Source: Anaerolineae bacterium (lineage in GTDB: Bacteria; Chloroflexota; Anaerolineae; Anaerolineales; Anaerolineaceae). Taken from it: DNA of 64,000 nucleotides. Of this stretch, positions 26,489 through 34,876 are shown in pieces. Position 1 is the stretch's first letter. Every line of letters starts with the position of its first letter. The notes below the pieces were generated by a model. That model was not told the DNA's origin. It saw only the letters and a list, made by a program, of their open reading frames with translations, and did no database searches. Where the stretch lies: contig JABUFD010000007.1 of assembly GCA_013314735.1 (NCBI GenBank), forward strand, positions 1 through 64,000, read 5' to 3'. Position numbers and translations under genes: made by a program.

Positions 26489-27718
26489 ATGGCGTGGGAT
26501 GCAGCACGGCTGCGGGATGATTTCCCCGCACTGGCGCGTGAAGTGCGCCCGGGTGTGCCCCTGGTGTACCTCGACAGCGCCGCCACCGCCCTCATCGCGC
26601 GCCCGGTGCTGGAGGCGATGGCGGACTTTGAAACCCGCCACCGCGCCAACATCCACCGCGGGGTGCATACCCTGGCGGAGGAAGCCACCGCACTATATGA
26701 ACAGGCCCGCGCCGATATCGCCGCCCTGATCCACGCCCCCGACCCGCGCGAGATCATCTTCACCCGCAACGCCACCGAGGCGATCAACCTGGTGGCGCGC
26801 ACCTGGGGGCAGGCCAACCTCAAGGCAGGCGATACCGTGCTGCTGACCGAGATGGAACACCATGCCAACCTGGTGCCGTGGCAGATGCTGGCGCAGGAAA
26901 AAGGCATCCACCTGGAATTCATCCCGGTCACCGGTGAATACTTGCTCGACCTGGACGCGATGCAGCGCCTGCTGGAAACCACCCGCCCCAAGCTGGTGGG
27001 CGTGATGCAGGTTTCCAACGTGCTGGGCACGGTCAACCCCGTGCGCGAGATCATCGCCGCAGCCAGGGCTGTCGGCGCGGTAACACTGGTGGATGGCGCC
27101 CAGGCCGTGCCGCATATGGCAGTGGATGTGCAGGCAATCGGCGCGGATTTCTACGCCTTTTCCGGCCACAAAATGTTCGGCCCCACCGGCATCGGCGTGC
27201 TGTGGGGACGGGCGCAGCTGCTGGAAGCCATGCCCCCCTTCCTCGGCGGGGGCGATATGATCCGCAGCGTGAGCCTGCGCAGTTTCAAGACCAATGACAT
27301 CCCCTACAAGTTCGAGGCTGGCACCCCCGCCATCGCCCAGGCAATCGGGCTGGGGGCGGCGGCGCGTTACCTGCAGGAGATCGGCATGGAAAATGTGGAA
27401 GCCCACAGCCGCGCACTGGTCGATGAAACCATCAACCGCCTGGCTGCGGTGCCGCAGGTGCGCCTGTTCGGCCCCGGCACGGGGCGGCAGCTGGCCTCGG
27501 TCAGTTTCACCATCGATGGCCTGCACCCGCATGACATTTCCCAGGTGCTCGATACCCGCGGCGCGGCGGTACGCGCCGGGCACCATTGTGCCATGCCGCT
27601 GCATACCCGTTTCGGTCTGCCCGCCAGTACGCGTGCCAGTTTTTCCCTGTATAATCAAAGAGAAGAGATCGATGTGCTGATCCAGGGTATCCTGCTTGCC
27701 ATCGACCTGTTCCTGTAG
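26489..27718 (+). CDS. sufS: Cysteine desulfurase SufS
   Basis: A 409-residue PLP enzyme that removes sulfur from cysteine for Fe-S assembly. The PLP Lys is K228 in FYAFSGHKMFGPTG, and the catalytic persulfide Cys is C367 in RAGHHCAMPLHTRFG, the type II short active loop. LVYLDSAATAL near residue 26 and HRANIHRGVHTLAEEA are also canonical. The start at 26489 follows AGGAG in the end of sufD; an upstream in-frame start would overlap sufD widely. It passes sulfur to SufU, encoded next. Confidence 0.95.
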   Translation: MAWDAARLRDDFPALAREVRPGVPLVYLDSAATALIARPVLEAMADFETRHRANIHRGVHTLAEEATALYEQARADIAALIHAPDPREIIFTRNATEAINLVARTWGQANLKAGDTVLLTEMEHHANLVPWQMLAQEKGIHLEFIPVTGEYLLDLDAMQRLLETTRPKLVGVMQVSNVLGTVNPVREIIAAARAVGAVTLVDGAQAVPHMAVDVQAIGADFYAFSGHKMFGPTGIGVLWGRAQLLEAMPPFLGGGDMIRSVSLRSFKTNDIPYKFEAGTPAIAQAIGLGAAARYLQEIGMENVEAHSRALVDETINRLAAVPQVRLFGPGTGRQLASVSFTIDGLHPHDISQVLDTRGAAVRAGHHCAMPLHTRFGLPASTRASFSLYNQREEIDVLIQGILLAIDLFL

Positions 27719-27806
27719 TTTGAAAAATGGCGCATGTCAAACCACAACATCAACCAGAACACAACCGCGAGTCTCGTATATTTACACCATTCCGGCCAAA
27801 CCGTAA

Positions 27807-27833
27807 GGGTTGAAAAGCGAAGCATTTCAACCC
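27807..27833. repeat. Inverted repeat between sufS and sufU
   Basis: GGGTTGAAA (27807-27815) and TTTCAACCC (27825-27833) form a 9-bp stem in the 158-bp gap. It could tune sufU expression. The gap holds nothing else that I can support. Confidence 0.4.
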
Positions 27834-27876
27834 GAAATTAGCACCACCAGAACGATAGAACCAGAGGAACCAAACC

Positions 27877-28257
27877 ATGGATGATCTCTACCGCCAAATG
27901 ATCGTGGAACGCCACAAGCACCCCCTGCACCGCGGGGAGCTGCCGCATGTCGATTTTGAGTTTGAAGATGAGAACCCCTTCTGCGGCGACCATCTGCATG
28001 TGATGGTGCAGGTGGACGAGAACAACATCATCACCGATGCCAAATTTGACGGCAGCGGCTGCGCCATCTCGACCGCCTCGGCCGATATCCTGATGGAGTA
28101 CGTGATCGGCAAACCGCTGGATGTGGTCAAAGGCATGGACAAGGAAGAACTGCTCGACCTGATGGGGATCGAGTTCGGCCCCGTGCGCCTGAAATGCGCC
28201 CTGCTGTCATTGAAGGTCCTCAAGGGGGCCGTATATGGACTGGAAGAAGGGGAGTAA
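27877..28257 (+). CDS. sufU: SufU/IscU-like sulfur transfer scaffold
   Basis: A 126-residue NifU-N/IscU family protein. The three conserved Cys and Asp are C36 and D38 (NPFCGD), C62 (GSGCAISTAS) and C107 (RLKCALL). It lacks the LPPVK loop of true IscU, and its spacing before the last Cys is shorter than in Bacillus SufU, so it may be an intermediate type. It is thought to take sulfur from SufS, with Zn held by the C/D/C/C set in SufU proteins. A repeat element sits right after its stop. Part of the sequence of its C-terminus (VYG.LEEGE) is seen again downstream of this element. Confidence 0.9.
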   Translation: MDDLYRQMIVERHKHPLHRGELPHVDFEFEDENPFCGDHLHVMVQVDENNIITDAKFDGSGCAISTASADILMEYVIGKPLDVVKGMDKEELLDLMGIEFGPVRLKCALLSLKVLKGAVYGLEEGE

Positions 28258-28260
28258 CAC

Positions 28261-28380
28261 GAGGCTCCCCACCAAATTATCTGGAATAACAACGAACCGC
28301 CATGTCTGGCGGTTCGTTGCGTAATGCAGGCCCAGGTGTAGAGGCGCGGCTCAGCCGCGCGGGACTTTTGTCATCGCCTC
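28261..28380. mobile_element. MITE-like palindromic element (copy B)
   Basis: This unit aligns end to end with copy A at 10690-10805. It has the same central hairpin (AACGAACCGCCA, 28291-28302, with TGGCGGTTCGTT, 28307-28318) and the second hairpin GCGCGGCT, C, AGCCGCGC (28344-28360). It ends GGGACTTTTG like copy A. Its terminal repeats have decayed to GAGGC...GCCTC. It lies 3 bp after the sufU stop and probably ends that transcript. Confidence 0.65.
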
Positions 28381-28406
28381 GATTTTGAATGGCGAAGCCA
28401 TTCATT

Positions 28407-28440
28407 CGTATATGGCTCGAAGAAGGGGAAACCGGGGAAT
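28407..28440 (+). pseudogene. Possible duplicated remnant of the sufU 3' end
   Basis: Bases 28407-28430 resemble the last codons of sufU (28230-28253): both start CGTATATGG and end GAAGAAGGGGA, with about three differences. The remnant reads LEEGETGE then stop, while sufU reads LEEGE then stop. Element copy B lies between the two. Insertion with duplication of the target is the simplest explanation, but it is inferred only from this pair. The rest of the gap (28441-28601) holds little except a possible promoter (TTGCAT 28544, TATACT 28565). Confidence 0.4.
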
Positions 28441-28601
28441 AACCCGCCTAAGGCAAGGAGGTACCAAATCCTGCAACAGCGCTTGCAGGCGCATCCGCGA
28501 AACCACCTGGCGCAGGAGGATTCCTGCCGCCGAACTGCCAGTATTGCATATGCAAAATTTATGATATACTTGACAAAATTCTGCAAAAAGGATGAAACAG
28601 C

Positions 28602-29084
28602 ATGGCAAAACAGGTGTTCGATGACCGCCAGCAAATGGAAACCGTGATCCGCCGCGCCACCTATTGCCAGGTGGCGTTCGCCGAAGGCAGCCAGCCGTAC
28701 GTGGTGCCGCTCAATTTCGGCTACGAGGCGGGTTGCTTTTACTTTCACTCACGCAACAGCGGGAAAAAACTGGCCTTGCTGCGCGGCAATCCGCGGGTGG
28801 CGTTCAGCCTGCAAAGCGATGTGGAAACCCTGCACAACGCCGAACAGGCCGAGAACTGTACCATGCGCTACGCCAGCGTGATCGGCAGCGGCAGCGCTGC
28901 CATGATCGAGGACCGCGATGAGAAAATCGCCGCGCTGGACGCGATCTGCCGCCAATACGGCTTGCAGCCGTATCCCTACAGCGATGCCATGCTGAATGCC
29001 ACCGCCCTGTTCAAGGTTGTCGTCTCGCAAATGACCGGCAAGATCGCCAACATCGACTGCGGTACCCTGTTCGCAGAAGTTTAA
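28602..29084 (+). CDS. Pyridoxamine 5'-phosphate oxidase-family flavin-binding protein
   Basis: A 160-residue split-barrel protein (PNPOx-like, NimA-like). YVVPLNFGYEAGCFYFHS and GKKLALLRGNPRVAFSL (residues 32-70) are the typical FMN-phosphate and dimer-interface motifs. CTMRYASVIGSGSAAMIED is the next conserved strand. Such small proteins are flavin reductases, or resistance proteins for nitroimidazoles, or heme/F420 binders; which one cannot be decided. The SD is AAAGG. The gene is followed by a rhodanese-like gene 34 bp away, so an operon is likely. Confidence 0.82.
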   Translation: MAKQVFDDRQQMETVIRRATYCQVAFAEGSQPYVVPLNFGYEAGCFYFHSRNSGKKLALLRGNPRVAFSLQSDVETLHNAEQAENCTMRYASVIGSGSAAMIEDRDEKIAALDAICRQYGLQPYPYSDAMLNATALFKVVVSQMTGKIANIDCGTLFAEV

Positions 29085-29118
29085 ACGGATACTGGTATTA
29101 AAAATCAAGAGGTACACA

Positions 29119-29565
29119 ATGAAAATGACAAGTAAAACCACCTCCCCGCGCTGGCTGCTGGCTGTTGCCCTGGTGCTGCTGTTCGCGGTTTCCGCCTGTG
29201 CCCCGGCAGCGGAAGCCGCTGTGGCTGTGCCAACCGCGGTCTTTGAACCACTCGATGCCGAGGTCAGCGTGGGCGGAGCTGCCCTGCTGCGCGACGGTGG
29301 CGCCTTCATGCTGGATGTGCGCGAACCCGATGAATGGCAGGCCGGCCATATCCCCGGAGCCACCCTGATTCCCCGCGGTGAACTCGAAGCGCGCCTGGAT
29401 GAACTGCCCACCGATCGGCCGATTGTGGTTTACTGCCGCTCGGGCAACCGCAGCGCCGTCGGGCGTGATATCCTGCTGGATGCCGGCTTCCTTTCGGTGA
29501 CCAGCATGGCAGGCGGGTTCAACGCCTGGGCACAGGCCGGCTATGAGACCGAAAAGGGTGAGTAA
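29119..29565 (+). CDS. Rhodanese-domain lipoprotein
   Basis: A 148-residue exported rhodanese-like sulfurtransferase. The lipobox VSAC ends near residue 29, so it should be lipid-anchored outside. The single rhodanese domain runs from about 50 to 145. It has MLDVREPDEWQAGHIPGA, IPRGELEARL and VVYCRSGNRS, where Cys is the active-site residue of the six-residue loop CRSGNR. GGFNAWAQAGY closes the domain. The natural substrate is unknown. The SD AGAGG precedes the start. It may be transcribed with the upstream flavoprotein gene. Confidence 0.88.
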   Translation: MKMTSKTTSPRWLLAVALVLLFAVSACAPAAEAAVAVPTAVFEPLDAEVSVGGAALLRDGGAFMLDVREPDEWQAGHIPGATLIPRGELEARLDELPTDRPIVVYCRSGNRSAVGRDILLDAGFLSVTSMAGGFNAWAQAGYETEKGE

Positions 29566-29742
29566 TTTTTCACCGTTTGCTATACAATGCTGGCGCTAAA
29601 ACTGTCCCATCCTTGACAATCCACCATGCGTTTAGGATAATCGCAGATAAACCCGGCGGCAGCGTTGCCACGGGCACGCACAATGCGGGGGCGCGTGCAT
29701 CTTTTCCATCATCCATAATAGTAGAAAAAATAGAGGTTGAAT

Positions 29743-30606
29743 ATGTCGAAAATTGCAATCGTCACCGACAGCACTGCCGCATTCCCCTATGAAACCCTGG
29801 GCGATGTCCCGATCATCTCGGTTCCCCTCAACGTGATCTGGGGAAACGATACCCTCAAGGATGGGGTTGATATCCAATCCGGGGAATTTTACCAGCGCCT
29901 GCACACCGCCACCGGCGCCATGCCCACCACTTCGCAGCCATCCCCCAAGGAATTCCTGGATGTGTTTGAAAAGCTGCTGGCCGAGGGCTACGAGATCATT
30001 TGCCTGGTGATCTCCGGCGCGCTTTCCGGTACCTTCAATTCAGCGGTACAGGCGGTACACATCCTCGGCGATGTGCGCATCGAAGTGGTCGATACCAAGG
30101 TCACCAGCATGGCATTGGACCTGGTCATCAACGAGGTCGGCAAGGCGATCAACAGCGGCGCCAGCCTGCTGGAATGCGTCGAGGTCGCGGAATCGGCCGT
30201 GCGGCGGGTGGGATTGTACTTCACCGTCAACACCCTCGAATTCCTGATCCGCGGTGGACGCCTGAGCGTGGTGGCCGGTGCGGCCGGTACCCTGCTGCAT
30301 ATCCGTCCCATCCTCACCCTGCAGGACGGCCGGATCGTTTCGAAGGACAAAACCCGCACCTTTAACAAGGCTGTGCGCCTGCTGAAGGACAAGGTGCTGG
30401 AAGATGTGCGTCAGGGCAAGCTGCTCAACATCGCCGGCGCCTACACTGACAACGAGGAGTTCGTGGTGGGGATCATGCATGAGCTGTGCGAAGAGCTGGA
30501 AATCCCCATGCCGGGTGATTCCTACATCCTCCCGCTCAGCCCGGTGATCGGCACCCATACCGGCCCCGGCGCGTTCGGCATTGCCTACCTGCTGGCGGAA
30601 GAATAA
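29743..30606 (+). CDS. DegV family fatty-acid-binding protein (1)
   Basis: A 287-residue DegV/FakB-like protein, which binds a single fatty acid and presents it to the FakA kinase for phospholipid synthesis. Typical parts are KIAIVTDSTAAFP at the start, MPTTSQPSP (residues 62-70), GALSGTFNSA and FIRG..RLS-like FLIRGGRLSVVAGAAGTLLHIRPIL, ending VIGTHTGPGAFGIAYL. The ATG at 29743 (SD AGAGG) is preferred over a TTG six bases earlier. A paralog follows after a clear terminator. No fakA gene is visible here. Confidence 0.9.
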   Translation: MSKIAIVTDSTAAFPYETLGDVPIISVPLNVIWGNDTLKDGVDIQSGEFYQRLHTATGAMPTTSQPSPKEFLDVFEKLLAEGYEIICLVISGALSGTFNSAVQAVHILGDVRIEVVDTKVTSMALDLVINEVGKAINSGASLLECVEVAESAVRRVGLYFTVNTLEFLIRGGRLSVVAGAAGTLLHIRPILTLQDGRIVSKDKTRTFNKAVRLLKDKVLEDVRQGKLLNIAGAYTDNEEFVVGIMHELCEELEIPMPGDSYILPLSPVIGTHTGPGAFGIAYLLAEE

Positions 30607-30621
30607 CGCCAAAGTGAAAAC

Positions 30622-30655
30622 AACATCCCCGCGCGCGCGGGGATGTTCTCTTTTT
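30622..30655 (+). terminator. Terminator of the first degV gene
   Basis: A perfect 26-bp palindrome (30622-30647; arm AACATCCCCGCGC) followed by CTCTTTTT. Confidence 0.9.
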
Positions 30656-30690
30656 AAGGAACTTGTTTGTGCTGAAAATAAGAAGGGGGA

Positions 30691-30717
30691 TTGTTTTTTC
30701 TTTTTTTTCGGTATAAT
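30691..30717 (+). promoter_or_regulatory. Promoter candidate for the second degV gene
   Basis: TTGTTT (30691-30696) and TATAAT (30712-30717) are 15 bp apart within a T-rich stretch; the short spacing lowers confidence. AGGAG precedes the ATG at 30761. Confidence 0.45.
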
Positions 30718-30760
30718 TTTGGATATACCTGTTGGATCAACCAGTGAATAGGAGTTTTGG

Positions 30761-31621
30761 ATGGCAAAGATTGCGATTGTGACCGACAGCACCGCCGCTT
30801 GTTTCATGCAAGCAATCGGCAGCGTGCCGCTGATCTCAGTTCCGTTGGACGTGGTGTGGGATGGCCGCACCTACCGGGACGGGGTGGATATTTCCGCCGC
30901 GCAATTTTACGAGCAGATTAAGACAGCCAGGGTGATGCCCACCACCTCGCAGCCTTCCCCGGCGGCTTTCCAGGAAGCCTACCAGAGGCTACTGGATGAC
31001 GGCTACCAGGTGCTTTCGATGCACATCTCCGAAGGCATTTCCGGAACCGTCAATTCCGCGCGCCAGGCAAAGCAGCTTCTGGGTGAGAATGCCCCGATCG
31101 CGATCCTCGATTCATACGTGACGGCGATGGTGCTCAAGATGCAAATCCTCGAAGCCGCCGAAGCCGCCAACCAGGGCGCTTCGTTCGCGGAGTGCGTGCA
31201 ATTGGTCGAGTCGGTGCGCCAGCGCTGCGGGGTGTACTTCACCGTCAGCACCCTCGATTACCTGGAACGCGGTGGGCGCATGACCAAGGTGCAGGCATTT
31301 GCCGGCAACCTGCTGCAAATCCGCCCGATCCTCACCTTCATTGACGGCAAGATCCACGCCATCCACAAGGCGCGCACCTTCAACGGCGCATTGAAATCAC
31401 TCAAGGAACATTTCCACGCCGCCGTGGCCGGGCGCACCATCCGCAACATCAGCGCCACCTACACCGACAACCAGGCGTTTGTGGAAAGTTTTGTGGCCGA
31501 GGTATTGGAAGAACTCAAGATCGAGCGCCCGGCGAAGGCGTTCGTGGACCCGCTCACCCCGGTGATCGGCACCCACACCGGCCCCGGCTGCGTGGGCCTG
31601 GCGTATTTGTTGGAAGAATAA
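30761..31621 (+). CDS. DegV family fatty-acid-binding protein (2)
   Basis: A 286-residue paralog of the gene just upstream. Shared features are KIAIVTDSTAACF, MPTTSQPSPAAFQ, EGISGTVNSARQ, and LDYLERGGRMTKVQAFAGNLLQIRPIL, ending VIGTHTGPGCVGLAYL. The two proteins differ most in residues 10-20 and in the lid region, so they may bind different acyl chains, as FakB1 and FakB2 do. It has its own promoter and AGGAG site. A hairpin follows at 31708-31739. Confidence 0.9.
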   Translation: MAKIAIVTDSTAACFMQAIGSVPLISVPLDVVWDGRTYRDGVDISAAQFYEQIKTARVMPTTSQPSPAAFQEAYQRLLDDGYQVLSMHISEGISGTVNSARQAKQLLGENAPIAILDSYVTAMVLKMQILEAAEAANQGASFAECVQLVESVRQRCGVYFTVSTLDYLERGGRMTKVQAFAGNLLQIRPILTFIDGKIHAIHKARTFNGALKSLKEHFHAAVAGRTIRNISATYTDNQAFVESFVAEVLEELKIERPAKAFVDPLTPVIGTHTGPGCVGLAYLLEE

Positions 31622-31707
31622 CGAAGATCACAACTGGTATCCTTAAGAATACTGGCTGGACCACCAGCTCCTATTGACGCGCTTATCGAAATCATGCATG
31701 AAAAACA

Positions 31708-31739
31708 AGATTCCAGGGTGTTTGAAAACCCTGGAATCT
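31708..31739. terminator. Terminator between convergent genes
   Basis: AGATTCCAGGGT (31708-31719) pairs perfectly with ACCCTGGAATCT (31728-31739). It is usable on both strands and lies between degV-2 and the minus-strand ATPase. Confidence 0.75.
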
Positions 31740-31809
31740 ATTTCTGCACGTGTCTGCTCCCTGAACCCGTTTACCCTGTACCCAGACACCCGGTCGTTGA
31801 CGAAATCCC

Positions 31810-33507
31810 CTAATTGCGGAAAATCCGCACCTTGCGGTTGGGTTCGTTGCCGTAAGAATGGGATACCAGTTCCGCCTGGCGCGCCATATCATGCTGCATG
31901 CGGCGGATGTGCGCCGGCGCTGCCGGCAGGTCAACCCAGCTTTCACCGTTCAGCACCGATTTGATCGCCGCCTCCGTGATGCGCACCAGGTCTTCCTCCG
32001 AAGGCAGTGAATAATCGACGTACGACAGGTTGAACATTTCCACCAGGGCTTTTTCCATCTGCGCGCTGGTATTGGAGCGCAGGATATAGATCGGCATCCC
32101 GCTCGATTCCGCGTCCATCACCACCTGCTGGCGGTTGCGGTAATAGGAGCGCAGCGTCACCAGCACATCGGCCTCGCCCACGCTTTTGGCGAGGAAGGCA
32201 GGCACGCCCAGCTGCTGCGCGGCCTGCGCCATGCGGTTGCGCGCCACCCCGTAGGCATAGATATGCACCGGCTTGAGGGTGGTTTTGTTGCTCTTTTTCA
32301 CCCGGGCTTCGCCCAGGCCGGCAGTGGCAGGATCCAGCGCCGCGGAGCGGCTGCCCGTACTTTCGGCGCGCTGCGGGCGCGGACTGCCGCCCTCCTGGTA
32401 GGGCACGGCGGGACGCACAGTACCGGTGGCGTTGCCGCCGCGGGCGGAAAGCCCGGTGCTGCGCGAGAAGCCCTGTACGTTCTGCCCCACCTGCGGCGCG
32501 ATGCGTGTTTTTTCCACCGTGATCTTGCCATTGGCTTCCCGCCGCCGGATTTCCGGCTGGAGCGGGTAGCCGCGCACCAACTCATCCACCGCGGTTGCCA
32601 CATCGGGGTGCACAATCAACTGGTCGCGCTCCTCGATCTCGATCAGCACATCAAAGGTGGGCGGCGAGCGGCGTTCCAGCACGGTTTTCTGCGTACCGCG
32701 GCGGCGCGCTTCTTCATCGGATAGCGTCACCGATTCGATCCCGCCGATCAGGTCAGAGAGGGTCGGGTTGAGCATCAGGTTTTCGAGCGAGCGCCCGTGG
32801 GCGGTGCCGATCAGCTGTACACCGCGTTCGGCAATGGTGCGGGCAGCCTGGGCTTCCAGTTCACGCCCGATCTCATCGATCACGATCACCTCGGGGTTGT
32901 GGTTTTCCACGGCTTCGATCATCACCTCGTGCTGCAGCGCGGTTTTCGCCACCTGCATGCGCCGCGCGCGGCCCACCGCCGGGTGCGGCACATCACCGTC
33001 CCCGCCAATTTCGTTGGAAGTGTCCACGATCACCACACGCTTGTTTTCCGCCAATACCCGCGCAGCTTCGCGCAGCATGGTAGTTTTGCCAATCCCCGGT
33101 TTGCCGAGGATCAGGATACTTTTGCCGGACTCCACCAGGTCCTGGATGATATCGAGTGTGCCGTACACGGCGCGCCCCACCCGGCAGGTCAGCCCGACAA
33201 TATCGCCGCGGCGTGAACGGATGCCGGAGATGCGGTGCAGTGTGCGCTCCAGCCCGGCGCGGTTGTCGTCATCAAAATCGCCGATGTTTTGCACCACCTG
33301 GTTGATCTGTTCGTGGGTAACTTCCTGTTTGTCCAGCTGCACCTCGCCATCGGTATAGCGCGCAAAGGGCACCCGTCCCAGGTCCATCACAATTTCCACC
33401 AGTTTGTGGTCGTTATTCAGTTTTTCAAGCGCTTTCCGCATTTCGGCGGGCAGCACTGCCAGCAAAACATCCAGGTTATCAGTAATTTTTTGTTGTTGGT
33501 TACTCAT
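31810..33507 (-). CDS. AAA-type ATPase with C-terminal R3H domain (Ycf45/SpoIIIAA-like)
   Basis: A 565-residue protein of the cyanobacterial/plastid Ycf45 family. The ATPase core (about 110-300) has Walker A LILGKPGIGKTTMLREAAR and Walker B NPEVIVIDEIGRELEA, with RRMQVAK and LIGTAHG between and after. This core resembles SpoIIIAA. Residues 340-430 are a low-complexity linker with many Gly, Arg and Ser. The C-terminal R3H domain (about 490-565) has IRRMQHDMARQAELVSHSYG, followed by RKVRIF, the usual single-strand nucleic-acid-binding pattern. The function is not established. It is followed on its strand by no partner; upstream lies a GNAT gene facing the same way, 171 bp off. Confidence 0.85.
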   Translation of the reverse strand: MSNQQQKITDNLDVLLAVLPAEMRKALEKLNNDHKLVEIVMDLGRVPFARYTDGEVQLDKQEVTHEQINQVVQNIGDFDDDNRAGLERTLHRISGIRSRRGDIVGLTCRVGRAVYGTLDIIQDLVESGKSILILGKPGIGKTTMLREAARVLAENKRVVIVDTSNEIGGDGDVPHPAVGRARRMQVAKTALQHEVMIEAVENHNPEVIVIDEIGRELEAQAARTIAERGVQLIGTAHGRSLENLMLNPTLSDLIGGIESVTLSDEEARRRGTQKTVLERRSPPTFDVLIEIEERDQLIVHPDVATAVDELVRGYPLQPEIRRREANGKITVEKTRIAPQVGQNVQGFSRSTGLSARGGNATGTVRPAVPYQEGGSPRPQRAESTGSRSAALDPATAGLGEARVKKSNKTTLKPVHIYAYGVARNRMAQAAQQLGVPAFLAKSVGEADVLVTLRSYYRNRQQVVMDAESSGMPIYILRSNTSAQMEKALVEMFNLSYVDYSLPSEEDLVRITEAAIKSVLNGESWVDLPAAPAHIRRMQHDMARQAELVSHSYGNEPNRKVRIFRN

Positions 33508-33678
33508 AGATGTTGTTATCTTCTTCAGGTTTGTTGTTAAATTTCTATTTCGTTTTCATTCTCCACGGTTGGAGTTTCCAATACTTTATTGATCATTGTC
33601 AATCCAGATCATCGTTACACCACCTTTCCGGCCGCTGCCGCTGTGGCAGGACGGGCCGCTGTTGATCGCATGGCCGCC

Positions 33679-34620
33679 TTATTTCCGCCCGGGTGGGCTG
33701 AAATGCGTGGGGCGCATGCGCACGTGTTCCAATTTTCGCAGGGCGGTTTCGGTTTCCATCACCCGCAGCGGTTGGGCGAGATAGCGCACCATCATTGTAC
33801 GCAGCGAAGCCGCCTCCGCTTTCATTTCATACAGCGTCGGTTCGATCCAGCTCTGGTAGGAAGGAACCGCCACGTACACCGGGCGCCCCAGCAGCGGGAT
33901 GGTGTACACCAATGCTGCCTGCAGCACCGCCGCGGGATGCTCCAGCGCCGGGTGCAGCAGGGGCTTGAGGAAAACCCCGTTCGGCCCGCTCACCATCTGC
34001 AAATATCCCAGCACTTCGCCGTCCTGCCAGTATACCAGACCATCGAGGGTTTCGGGCAGCAGCGGCTGGGCGGCCTGCACCAGGGGCGGCACCAGGCTGT
34101 AAAACAGGTGGCGCACAGCAATCTGGTCCATATCCATCACATGCTCCCAGCCGTGGTGGCGCAGCGCCAGGTGGTGCAGGGATACATGCGCCGGTACCTG
34201 CCACACGCGCTGCCGGTCATAGACCTGGAAGCCGCAGCGGCGCAGGGTGCTGAAGACAGGGTCGCCCACCTCGACCTCGGCGCGCACGCTGACCGCACCC
34301 CATTCGCCGGCCTGGCGGCAAAAATCGTTTACCAGGTCCCCCATGATGATCGTGCCGCTGAGGGGTTGGGGCATGAGGAAACTGAGCGAGGCGCTGCGCT
34401 CCTCGCTGTGAAACGCCATCCGCCCCAGCAGCTTCTGCTGGTAACGATCAGAGTACGCCACCGCCAGGACCGATTCCCGTTCGGGAACCAGATGGTCGAG
34501 CAGAACGCCAGGTGCCAGAAAGCCGCTGCCGCGGGTCAGGTCATAAGCACAATCCAGGCTGATGACCTGGTCGCGGTAGGCATGCAGGGCGGGCAAATCA
34601 TGGAGATTGAACGGTCGCAT
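33679..34620 (-). CDS. Tandem GNAT-like acetyltransferase
   Basis: A 313-residue protein that looks like two GNAT folds in a row. The first half (1-150) has AVAYSDRYQQKLLGRMAFH and VRAEVEVGDPVFSTLRRCGFQVYDRQRVW, typical of GNAT strand-helix ends. The second half has GLVYWQDGEVLGYLQMVSG and a weak acetyl-CoA region before ASLRTMMVRYLAQPLRV. The acetyl-CoA loop is not clear in either half, so one or both may be inactive. The family match is by eye; it is best called GNAT-like. The start at 34620 lies in a 250-bp gap shared with the divergent lyase gene. Confidence 0.6.
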   Translation of the reverse strand: MRPFNLHDLPALHAYRDQVISLDCAYDLTRGSGFLAPGVLLDHLVPERESVLAVAYSDRYQQKLLGRMAFHSEERSASLSFLMPQPLSGTIIMGDLVNDFCRQAGEWGAVSVRAEVEVGDPVFSTLRRCGFQVYDRQRVWQVPAHVSLHHLALRHHGWEHVMDMDQIAVRHLFYSLVPPLVQAAQPLLPETLDGLVYWQDGEVLGYLQMVSGPNGVFLKPLLHPALEHPAAVLQAALVYTIPLLGRPVYVAVPSYQSWIEPTLYEMKAEAASLRTMMVRYLAQPLRVMETETALRKLEHVRMRPTHFSPPGRK

Positions 34621-34876
34621 GCGCGATCACCTAATACACGAAATACAAGTCACATTTTTTCTTTATCCGCTGCCGCGCGCACACCGTTCACGCCGCAGGA
34701 TTCAATTAAACTGATTGTAACACAGCCCTTTGCCATTCACCATCGAATTGGCGCGGATTAAGAAATGATTAGCCCCCAACAACGCCCGGAATGTGGTCTT
34801 TCGTTTGCGCCGGCAAGCGCCAAACCGGACGCTCTCTGCTATAATACCTGCAATCCTGTCGATTGAGGTGATGGAT

